Below, piece by piece: positions 7,311 through 14,004 of a stretch of 43,040 bases of DNA (the first letter of the stretch is position 1; the number at the start of each line of letters is the position of its first letter). Origin of the DNA: a bacterium (GTDB lineage Bacteria > Zhuqueibacterota > QNDG01 > JAGLOF01); assembly GCA_016934955.1 (NCBI GenBank), contig JAFGRY010000014.1:1-43040 (forward strand). Reading direction: 5' to 3'. The notes under the pieces are model-generated. The model searched no databases, was not told the origin of the DNA, and saw nothing but the letters and a program-made list of their open reading frames with translations. Position numbers and translations under genes: made by a program.

Positions 7311-8970
7311 CGGACACTATGTTCTCGGCATCGATTTCGGCACCGACAGCGTCAGGACCATCGTCACCGACGCCGGCAGCGGCGAAGAGATCGCCGCCGC
7401 GGTCACCCACTATCCCCGCTGGCGTGAGGGGCTGTACTGTGACGCGGCGGCGAACCGCTTCCGCCAGCACCCTTCGGATTATACCGAAAGCCTGGATCGG
7501 TCGGTAAACGAGGCCCTGGACGCGGCGCCGGCCGGAACCCGGCAAAAGGTCAGGGGCATCGGCATCGACACCACCGGTTCCACGCCTGTCGCCGTCGACC
7601 GGGACGGCGTGCCGCTCTCGTTAAAAAAGGGTTTCGCGGACAATCCCAACGCCATGTTCGTACTCTGGAAGGACCATACCGCCGTGCGGGAAGCGGAAGA
7701 GATCAACGCCGCCGCCCGCACCTGGGGCGGAGAGGACTACACGAAATACGAGGGCGGCGTCTACTCGTCGGAATGGTTCTGGTCCAAGATCCTCCACGTG
7801 CTCAGAGAGGACACAGCGGTCCGGAAAGAGGCCTTTTCCTGGGTGGAGCACTGCGACTGGATCACCGCCCTGCTCACCGGAAACACTGATCCCCTGACGC
7901 TCAAGCGCAGCCGCTGCGCCGCCGGGCACAAGGCCATGTGGCACGCGTCCTGGGGCGGACTGCCGCCGGAAGCGTTCCTCACCGCCGTTGACCCGCTGCT
8001 TGCGGGCCTGCGGGACCGGCTCTTCACCGACACGTTCACCGCGGACGTGCCGGCCGGCACCCTGTCCCCTGAATGGGCGAAACGGCTCGGGCTCTGCGAC
8101 ACGGTCGTTGTCTGCGTGGGCGCCTTTGACGCCCACCTGGGAGCGGTGGGCGCCCAGATCGAACCCTACCATCTCTGCAAAGTGATGGGCACATCCACCT
8201 GCGACATGCTGGTGGCCCCCATGGAAGAGATGGAAGACACCCTGGTGAAGGGGATCTGCGGCCAGGTGGACGGGTCCATTCTTCCCGGCATGCTGGGCAT
8301 GGAGGCCGGCCAGTCGGCGTTCGGCGACATCTACGCCTGGTTCCGGGACCTGCTCATGTGGCCGGTCGTCCATCTCTTCGAGGGACTGGATCCCGCGGAC
8401 CTGGACCGGATCAGGCACGATATCCGGAAAAGGATCATTCCTGAACTCGCGGAGCAGGCGAAAACGATCCCGCCGCAGGCATCGTCCCTTCTCGCCCTCG
8501 ACTGGATGAACGGCCGCCGCACTCCCGACGCCAACCAGCTGCTCAAGGGATCGATCACCGGGCTCAGTCTCGGGTCCGACGCACCCCGCATCTTCCGGGC
8601 CCTGGTGGAATCCACCGCCTTCGGCGCCAGGATGATCGTGGACAGATTCAGCGAAGAAGGAGTGCCCATCCGGGGCGTGATCGCCTCCGGCGGCGTCCCC
8701 AAAAAATCGCCCTTCGTCATGCAGATCATGGCGGATGTGCTGAACACAAAAATACGCGTGGTCCGGTCGGAACAGGCGGTCGCCCTGGGCAGCGCCATGG
8801 CAGCGGCCGCGGCAGCCGGTATTCACAGGGATATGGCCGCCGCCCAGACTGCCATGGGAAGCGGCTTCGAGACCGAGTATATGCCCGACCCTGAGAGGGC
8901 GGACATCTACAACGGCCTGTATGAAGGCTATAAACGGCTGGGATCATTCATCGAAAACGAGATGACATAA
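7303..8970 (+). CDS. araB: L-ribulokinase
   Basis: The 555-residue FGGY-family kinase phosphorylates L-ribulose to L-ribulose-5-phosphate with ATP in the cytoplasm. It matches E. coli AraB closely by eye throughout: GIDFGTDSVRTIVTDAGSGEEIA at the N-terminus, DTTGSTPVAVDRDG, NPNAMFVLWKDHTAV, SSEWFWSKILHVLRED, the active-site segment GAFDAHLGAVGAQ with the likely catalytic Asp276, GICGQVDGSILPG, and LDWMNGRRTPDANQLLKG. The length is usual for the family. The start overlaps the regulator's stop, and the next gene starts on the last base of its own stop codon, so it is tightly coupled both ways. Confidence 0.97.
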   Translation: MSDGHYVLGIDFGTDSVRTIVTDAGSGEEIAAAVTHYPRWREGLYCDAAANRFRQHPSDYTESLDRSVNEALDAAPAGTRQKVRGIGIDTTGSTPVAVDRDGVPLSLKKGFADNPNAMFVLWKDHTAVREAEEINAAARTWGGEDYTKYEGGVYSSEWFWSKILHVLREDTAVRKEAFSWVEHCDWITALLTGNTDPLTLKRSRCAAGHKAMWHASWGGLPPEAFLTAVDPLLAGLRDRLFTDTFTADVPAGTLSPEWAKRLGLCDTVVVCVGAFDAHLGAVGAQIEPYHLCKVMGTSTCDMLVAPMEEMEDTLVKGICGQVDGSILPGMLGMEAGQSAFGDIYAWFRDLLMWPVVHLFEGLDPADLDRIRHDIRKRIIPELAEQAKTIPPQASSLLALDWMNGRRTPDANQLLKGSITGLSLGSDAPRIFRALVESTAFGARMIVDRFSEEGVPIRGVIASGGVPKKSPFVMQIMADVLNTKIRVVRSEQAVALGSAMAAAAAAGIHRDMAAAQTAMGSGFETEYMPDPERADIYNGLYEGYKRLGSFIENEMT

Positions 8971-9668
8971 TGGCATCATTCAAAGAACTGAAACAGCAGG
9001 TGTTCGAAGCCAACCTGGAGCTGCGGGACCGGGGCGTCGTGCTCTACACATTCGGCAATGTCAGCGCCGCGGACAGAGACGCCGGCATTATCGCCATAAA
9101 GCCCAGCGGCGTTCCCTACGAAGACCTGAAGGCGTCAGACATGGTGATCGTGGATCTGGAAAACCGGATCGTGGAAGGATCGCTGCGCCCCTCATCCGAC
9201 ACCAAAACCCACCTGGTGCTCTACCGGGCGTTCCCGGAAATCGGCGGCGTGGCCCACACTCACTCCACCTGGGCCACCGCCTGGGCCCAGGCCTGCCGGC
9301 CCGTTCCGATTCTCGGGACCACCCACGCGGATGCTGTCCCCGGAGAGATCCCCTGCACCGCGATCATGACAGACGCCCGGATCTCGGGCGACTACGAAGA
9401 AGAGACGGGCAATCAGATCCTGGAAGCGTTTAAAGAAAGATCATACCGGGACACAGAGATGGTTCTGGTGGCCGGTCACGGCCCCTTCACCTGGGGAGCG
9501 GACGCAGCCGCGGCCGTGAAAAACGCCGTTATGCTGGAAGAGCTCTGTAAAACCGCCCTGCTGACCCTGCGGATCGACCCCGAGGCGAAACCGCTGAAAC
9601 AGACGCTCATCGACAGGCACTACCGGCGGAAGCACGGGAAGGAGGCGTATTACGGGCAGGAGAAATAA
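8970..9668 (+). CDS. araD: L-ribulose-5-phosphate 4-epimerase
   Basis: The 232-residue class II aldolase-fold enzyme converts L-ribulose-5-phosphate to D-xylulose-5-phosphate, which enters the pentose phosphate pathway. Zinc ligands are visible as His96 and His98 in AHTHSTWAT and His170 in GHGPFTWG. GNVSAADRDAGIIAIKPSGVPYEDL, the SSDTKTHL phosphate-binding region and the C-terminal HYRRKHGKEAYYGQ match AraD rather than fuculose aldolase. The ATG shares a base with the araB stop (TAATG). A purine-rich heptamer array starts one base after its stop codon. Confidence 0.96.
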   Translation: MASFKELKQQVFEANLELRDRGVVLYTFGNVSAADRDAGIIAIKPSGVPYEDLKASDMVIVDLENRIVEGSLRPSSDTKTHLVLYRAFPEIGGVAHTHSTWATAWAQACRPVPILGTTHADAVPGEIPCTAIMTDARISGDYEEETGNQILEAFKERSYRDTEMVLVAGHGPFTWGADAAAAVKNAVMLEELCKTALLTLRIDPEAKPLKQTLIDRHYRRKHGKEAYYGQEK

Positions 9669-9669
9669 A

Positions 9670-9745
9670 GCAGACAGGAGACAGCAGACAGAACCCCGTC
9701 TCTCCTCACCCAATGTTTCCAACGAAAGGCACGAAAGAAATACAG
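9670..9745 (+). repeat. Composite repeat: heptamer array, linker, nonamer element
   Basis: Three 7-bp units (GCAGACA, GGAGACA, GCAGACA; 9670-9690) begin one base after the araD stop. A 28-base linker follows, then a degenerate nonamer element (9719-9745: CCAACGAAA, GGCACGAAA, GAAATACAG). The order heptamers-linker-nonamers is the same as at 13740 and 28333. Confidence 0.72.
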
Positions 9746-9800
9746 AAAACACACGAGAAGTAAAAAAAATGATTTATACGTTAATCAACGGAGATACAAA

Positions 9801-11288
9801 ATGAACAACATCCCCACCGTCACCATGGGTCTCATCGCGGTCAGCCGCGACTGTTTTCCCGTGGAGCTCTCCCGTACCCGCAGGCAGAAGGTCGCCGCGG
9901 CAGCGGCCGGGAAAAAAATCGATCTGATCGAACTCGACACCGTCATCGAAAATGAAGGGGATGTGCTCAAAGCCCTGGAGGAGATCGCGGCAAAGAAGAT
10001 CAACGCCCTCGCCGTCTTTCTCGGCAATTTCGGCCCCGAAGGCCCCACGACCCTGCTGATGCAGAAATTCGGCGGCCCGGTCTTGCTGACCGCGGCGGCG
10101 GAAGAAAGCGGTGACAATCTCATCGGCGGCCGGGGGGATGCCTACTGCGGTATGCTCAATGCCTCCTACAACACCGGCCTGCGCGGGCTGCGCCCCTGCC
10201 TTCCCGAATACCCGGTGGGGACCGCGATAGAGATCGCGGAGATGATCAGGGATTTTCACCCGGTCGCCCGCATCATCCTCGGCCTCAAAAAACTGAAAAT
10301 CTTCTCCTTCGGTCCCCGGCCCCAGGACTTTCTCGCCTGCAACGCGCCCGTCAAGCCCCTCTACGACCTGGGCGTGGAGATCATGGAAAACAGCGAGCTG
10401 GACCTCTACGATCTCTACCTTTCAGCCGCCGGCAATAAGGATATCGACGCCATTGCCAGAGACATGGCAAAAGAGCTGGGCGCAGGCAACACCTACCCGC
10501 CGCTTTTGAACCATCTGGCCCGGTACGAATCCTGCCTGCTTGCATTTCTGGAAGCCAACCTCGGCGCCTCTGAGTACGGCATCTTTGCCAATAAATGCTG
10601 GCCCTCGTTTGAAAAGTACTTTAAATTCGTCCCCTGTTTCGTCAACTCCCGGCTCACGGCCCGGGGCATGCCGGTCTCCTGCGAGGTGGACATCTACGGG
10701 ACGCTCAGCGAGTACATGGCGGCCTGTGCTACCCTCACCGCACCGACGCTCCTGGATATCAACAACACCGTACCCGCGGATATGGTAAAAGCGGCCGGAA
10801 GCGGCATGAAAGGCTACCGGCAGACCGACCTCTTCATGGGGTTTCACTGCGGCAACACCGCCTCATCCTGCCTCGTGAACCCGGCCATGAAGCACCAGCT
10901 GATCATGCACCGGCTCATGGAGCCCGGAAAGGATCCGGATATCACCCGGGGCACCCTCGAGGGGAGGCTGAAACCGTCGGAGATCACCATCTTCCGGCTT
11001 CAGTCCACCGCGGACACGACCCTGCGCTCCTACATGGCCCAGGGAGAGATCCTCGACATCGACCCCAGATCGTTCGGCGGCATCGGCGTCTTCGGCATCG
11101 CCGAAATGGGACGCTTCTACCGGCACGTGCTCATCGAGAAACGCTTCCCGCATCACACGGCCGTGGCCTTCGCCCACGCCGGCAGGGCGCTCTATGAGGC
11201 GGTGAAGATGCTGGGGGTCGAGGAGATATTCTACAATCAGCCGAAGGAAGAGAGATACGGGTCGGAGAATCCGTTTGTTAAAAAATAA
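9801..11288 (+). CDS. L-fucose/L-arabinose isomerase superfamily protein (FucI-type, COG2407-like), probable arabinose isomerase
   Basis: The 495-residue protein stands where araA is expected but does not resemble classical E. coli AraA. It looks like the L-fucose isomerase-related family. The metal-site pair Glu295 (SCEVDIYGTLSEY) and Asp319 (TLLDINN) has the 24-residue spacing of Glu337 and Asp361 in E. coli FucI. A C-terminal PHH motif (His451/452) is a candidate for the third ligand. In this context it most likely converts L-arabinose to L-ribulose, completing the pathway with araB and araD; activity on L-fucose or D-arabinose is possible. ACGGAG at 9788-9793 is the ribosome site. The 132-base gap to araD holds a composite repeat, and a heptamer array starts two bases downstream of its stop. 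Confidence 0.85.
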   Translation: MNNIPTVTMGLIAVSRDCFPVELSRTRRQKVAAAAAGKKIDLIELDTVIENEGDVLKALEEIAAKKINALAVFLGNFGPEGPTTLLMQKFGGPVLLTAAAEESGDNLIGGRGDAYCGMLNASYNTGLRGLRPCLPEYPVGTAIEIAEMIRDFHPVARIILGLKKLKIFSFGPRPQDFLACNAPVKPLYDLGVEIMENSELDLYDLYLSAAGNKDIDAIARDMAKELGAGNTYPPLLNHLARYESCLLAFLEANLGASEYGIFANKCWPSFEKYFKFVPCFVNSRLTARGMPVSCEVDIYGTLSEYMAACATLTAPTLLDINNTVPADMVKAAGSGMKGYRQTDLFMGFHCGNTASSCLVNPAMKHQLIMHRLMEPGKDPDITRGTLEGRLKPSEITIFRLQSTADTTLRSYMAQGEILDIDPRSFGGIGVFGIAEMGRFYRHVLIEKRFPHHTAVAFAHAGRALYEAVKMLGVEEIFYNQPKEERYGSENPFVKK

Positions 11289-11289
11289 A

Positions 11290-11338
11290 TATCCAATATC
11301 CAATATCCAATATCCAATGTCCAATAACCAATGTCCAA
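11290..11338 (-). repeat. Left heptamer array (TATCCAA/TGTCCAA), 7 units
   Basis: Seven contiguous 7-bp units start two bases after the isomerase stop codon: four TATCCAA, then TGTCCAA, TAACCAA and TGTCCAA. On the minus strand they read as the TTGGATA/TTGGACA/TTGGTTA units of the right array. Confidence 0.93.
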
Positions 11339-11439
11339 CTCACAATGGACAAAGGAAGGGGTTTTAACCAGAGGGGGCATAGACACTATCAGGATGATAT
11401 TATCATGTAAAAAGGTGCTGACAGCACAAGGAGTGTGCA

Positions 11440-11814
11440 ATGGCAGTAAAAAATCGTTACGATTTACAGGAACGCCTTATCGACTATTCTGTGAGAATAA
11501 TTACACTGGCGGCATCTCTTCCGGCTTCCGTTGTTGGAAAGCATATTGGCAAACAGATATTAAAAAGCGGGACATCCCCGGCACCGAATTATGGTGAAGC
11601 ACAGGCAGCTGAATCAAGGGCTGATTTCATTCACAAATTAAAAATCGCCCTTAAAGAGCTGCGAGAAACTGAAATCTGGCTGAAAATTATTGTCAGGGCG
11701 AATGTATTAGAAGATCAGACACATGTGATAGCCCTGATTGCTGAAACCGATGAATTGATCGCGATCATATATAAAAGCATCACAACAGCACAGAAAAACA
11801 AGCAAAACACTTGA
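11440..11814 (+). CDS. Four-helix-bundle protein (23S rRNA intervening-sequence protein family)
   Basis: The 124-residue protein fits the four-helix-bundle/S23 family (TIGR02436 type): YDLQERLIDYSVRIITLAASLP for helix 1, GKHIGKQILKSGTSPAPNYGEAQAAESRADFIHKLKIALKELRETEIWLKII for helices 2-3, and a final helix ending in a Lys/Asn tail. Relatives are encoded in intervening sequences of 23S rRNA or scattered in genomes, and Avd of diversity-generating retroelements has a similar fold; the biochemical role is poorly known. AAGGAG at 11428-11433 gives a good start. A 13-bp inverted repeat (11394-11406) upstream could be an operator. Base composition is more AT-rich than its neighbours. It interrupts the ara operon inside the heptamer-framed unit. 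Confidence 0.88.
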   Translation: MAVKNRYDLQERLIDYSVRIITLAASLPASVVGKHIGKQILKSGTSPAPNYGEAQAAESRADFIHKLKIALKELRETEIWLKIIVRANVLEDQTHVIALIAETDELIAIIYKSITTAQKNKQNT

Positions 11815-11817
11815 GTA

Positions 11818-11985
11818 TTGGACATTGGTTATTGGTTATTGGACATGGGTTATTGGACATTGGTTATTGGTTATTGGTTATTGGTTATTGGACATTGGTT
11901 ATTGGACATTGGTTATTGGACATTGGTTATTGGACATTGGTTATTGGTTATTGGTTATTGGTTATTGGATATTGGATATTGGATA
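11818..11985 (+). repeat. Right heptamer array (TTGGTTA/TTGGACA/TTGGATA), 24 units
   Basis: Twenty-four contiguous 7-bp units without a break fill 168 bases. TTGGTTA and TTGGACA are mixed and the last three are TTGGATA; one unit is TGGGTTA. The array starts three bases after the four-helix gene and ends 25 bases before the symporter start. Because 7 is not a multiple of 3 it gives open, Trp-rich reading frames that are artefacts. Confidence 0.96.
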
Positions 11986-12010
11986 TTGATCTTTTCTGAA
12001 AGGAGCCCCC

Positions 12011-13732
12011 ATGGGAACATCCCTCTTCTTCTGGGACTGGGCGGTGATAGCGGCCTACTTCGCCGGCATGGTCCTCCTCGTCTGGTGGTCATCGAAAAAG
12101 CAGGATACCACGTCCGACTACTTTCTCGCGGGCAGAAACATCCCCTGGTTCGTGGTCGGCGCGTCTCTCTTCGCCTCGAATATCGGATCGGAGCACATTG
12201 TCGGCCTGTCGGGCAACGGCGCCACCAGCGGCGTGGGCATGGCCCACTGGGAGCTGCACGCCTGGGTGCTGATCATGCTCGCCTGGGTCTTCGTGCCCTT
12301 CTACCAGCGGTCCGGCGTGTTCACCATGCCCGAGTTTCTGGAGAAGCGGTTCAATTCAAAATCCCGCTGGATCCTGTCGATCGTTTCCCTGATCGCCTAT
12401 GTGTTTACGAAAGTTTCGGTCACCGTCTATGCGGGCGGGATGGTGTTCGGTGTGCTTCTGCCTGACACCTTCGGCACTCCTGAAAACGCCTTCTGGATCG
12501 GGGCGCTCCTCACGGTCATCCTCACCGGGATCTACACGGTTCTGGGCGGATTGCGGGCCGTCGTCTACACGGACACGGCCCAGGCGTTCATCCTGGTCAT
12601 CGGTTCTATTTTCATCACGGTGTTCGGGCTGCAGGCGCTGGCCGGCGATTCCTCCCTCATCGGCGTCGTTGACGGCTGGAAAGAGATGGTGGCCACCTGC
12701 AAGGCGAACGCCGCCAATTTCGCTCTCTGGCGCCCAAACACAGACCCCGATTTCCCCTGGCTGGGCATACTCATTGCCTCTCCCATCGTCGGCATCTGGT
12801 ACTGGTGCACGGATCAATATATCGTGCAGCGGACGCTGGCAGCCAAAAACCTGACCCACGCCCGCCGGGGCGCCATCTGGGGCGCCTTCCTGAAAGTCAC
12901 GCCGGTGCTCATCTTCCTGATCCCCGGTATGATCGGCTGGGCGCTGCACCAGAAGGGGCTTCTGGAAATTCCCATGCAGACAGTAAACGGCCAATCGGTG
13001 CTCAACGGCGACAAAGTGTTTCCGACCATGGTGGCGACGCTGCTGCCCGTGGGACTGCGGGGACTGGTGGTGGGCGGGCTTATCGCCGCGCTCATGAGCT
13101 CGCTCTCGTCCCTGTTCAACTCCTGCGCCTCGCTCTTTACCGTGGATATCTATGAAAAAATCCGCCCCGGAACCTCGGAACGGCATCTGGTGACCGTGGG
13201 GCGGATAGCGACCGGCGTGGTTGTGGCCCTGGGCATCATCTGGATTCCGGTGATGCCGCTGATTTCCCGGGGAGGATTGTACAAATATCTGCAGAGTGTG
13301 CAGAGTTACCTCGCGCCTCCCCTCACCGCGGTGTTTCTGCTGGGCCTGTTCTCGAAGCGGATCAACGCCCATGGAGCCGTTGCCGGGCTCGTCACCGGAT
13401 TCATTCTCGGCATGACCAAACTGGTCATTCAGGCGCTGGTCGGAGGCGGCACCATCACCGGTCCGGAATGGCTGGTCGCTGTCGGCGACTACAACTTCCT
13501 CTTCGCGTCCGGCTGGCTGCTGGGGATCAGTGTCGTCACCATCGTAACGGTATCCCTGCTGACGGCCGCGCCGGATGCAAAGAAAATCGAGGGACTCACA
13601 TTCAGCACCATTTCGGCAAAACACAAAGCGGAGAACCGGGCCAGCTGGAACAAGTGGGACGTAATCGCCACCGCCGGTGTGCTGGGCATCGTGCTGACGC
13701 TCTATCTCTATTTCAGTTTCTGGCTGAAGTAA
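12011..13732 (+). CDS. Sodium:solute symporter (SSS/SGLT family), probable sugar importer
   Basis: The 573-residue polytopic protein has about 14 membrane segments. Family hallmarks include SDYFLAGRNIPWFVVGASLFASNIGSEHIVGLSG at the N-terminus, equivalent to the sodium-binding region of vSGLT, GIYTVLGGLRAVVYTDTAQAFILVIG, and GLIAALMSSLSSLFNSCASLFTVDIY. SGLT-type proteins bring in monosaccharides with sodium. Position after the arabinose genes makes L-arabinose the likely substrate. AAAGGAG at 11999-12005 fixes the start. It is probably read from the same transcript as the ara genes, although the heptamer arrays and four-helix gene lie in between. The N-terminus faces a 24-unit repeat whose ribosome site is unaffected. 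Confidence 0.92.
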   Translation: MGTSLFFWDWAVIAAYFAGMVLLVWWSSKKQDTTSDYFLAGRNIPWFVVGASLFASNIGSEHIVGLSGNGATSGVGMAHWELHAWVLIMLAWVFVPFYQRSGVFTMPEFLEKRFNSKSRWILSIVSLIAYVFTKVSVTVYAGGMVFGVLLPDTFGTPENAFWIGALLTVILTGIYTVLGGLRAVVYTDTAQAFILVIGSIFITVFGLQALAGDSSLIGVVDGWKEMVATCKANAANFALWRPNTDPDFPWLGILIASPIVGIWYWCTDQYIVQRTLAAKNLTHARRGAIWGAFLKVTPVLIFLIPGMIGWALHQKGLLEIPMQTVNGQSVLNGDKVFPTMVATLLPVGLRGLVVGGLIAALMSSLSSLFNSCASLFTVDIYEKIRPGTSERHLVTVGRIATGVVVALGIIWIPVMPLISRGGLYKYLQSVQSYLAPPLTAVFLLGLFSKRINAHGAVAGLVTGFILGMTKLVIQALVGGGTITGPEWLVAVGDYNFLFASGWLLGISVVTIVTVSLLTAAPDAKKIEGLTFSTISAKHKAENRASWNKWDVIATAGVLGIVLTLYLYFSFWLK

Positions 13733-13739
13733 AAAACAC

Positions 13740-13983
13740 GGAAACCGGAGACCGGAAGCGGGAGGCCGGCCCCACTGCCCCCGCACCCGAATTTTCCAAC
13801 GAAAAGCACGGAAGACACAAAAAGCAAATCAGGATACGCGGAGACATGAATTAACATCGCTCTGAAAACAGGATGTTACAAATGGATGAAAAGGACAATA
13901 TGAGCGGATGACGCACAGCAAATGACGATTCAGGAGCCTCCGGCCTCCTGTCTCCCGTCTGCTGTCTCCGGCCTCCCGTCTCC
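13740..13983. repeat. Intergenic composite: plus heptamers, linker, nonamer element, then minus heptamers
   Basis: Four units (GGAAACC, GGAGACC, GGAAGCG, GGAGGCC; 13740-13767) begin seven bases after the symporter stop. A 28-base GC-rich linker leads to a nonamer element (13796-13822). At 13935-13983 seven complementary-type units (AGCCTCC, GGCCTCC, TGTCTCC, CGTCTGC and so on) run in inverse orientation up to 21 bases before the next gene. The intergenic space is thus framed by inverted heptamer arrays, like the four-helix unit but without a gene. Confidence 0.75.
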
Positions 13984-14004
13984 ATATTGTAAGGAGTTAC
14001 CGAG

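Larger units (their letters stand above)
11290..11985. mobile_element. Four-helix-bundle gene framed by inverted heptamer arrays, possible inserted unit
   Basis: The left edge is seven 7-bp units, TATCCAA four times followed by TGTCCAA and TAACCAA types (11290-11338). The right edge is 24 units of the complement, TTGGACA and TTGGTTA types ending in TTGGATA three times (11818-11985). The outermost units on both sides are thus the same sequence in inverted orientation, with the mixed units inside, like terminal inverted repeats around one small gene. The unit lies within the ara operon between the isomerase and the symporter; without it the two would be about 27 bases apart. No transposase or target duplication was seen, so mobility is inference. 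Confidence 0.55.

Noticed and set aside
9801..11288. Classical AraA arabinose isomerase
   Set aside because: The sequence lacks the E. coli AraA landmarks and instead keeps the FucI-type Glu-24-Asp metal site, so the gene symbol araA was not assigned.
11440..11814. Diversity-generating retroelement (Avd-like protein)
   Set aside because: No reverse transcriptase, template repeat or variable repeat is present; only the small helical protein is found.
11440..11814. Intervening sequence within a 23S rRNA gene
   Set aside because: The flanks are the isomerase and symporter coding genes; no rRNA sequence was seen.
11290..11985. CRISPR array
   Set aside because: The units are 7 bp and contiguous with no spacers, and no cas gene is present.
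11818..12465. Trp- and Gly-rich open frames reading through the heptamer array into the symporter gene
   Set aside because: They arise because 7-bp units without stop codons shift frame each repeat; they have no ribosome site and overlap the well-supported symporter in another frame.
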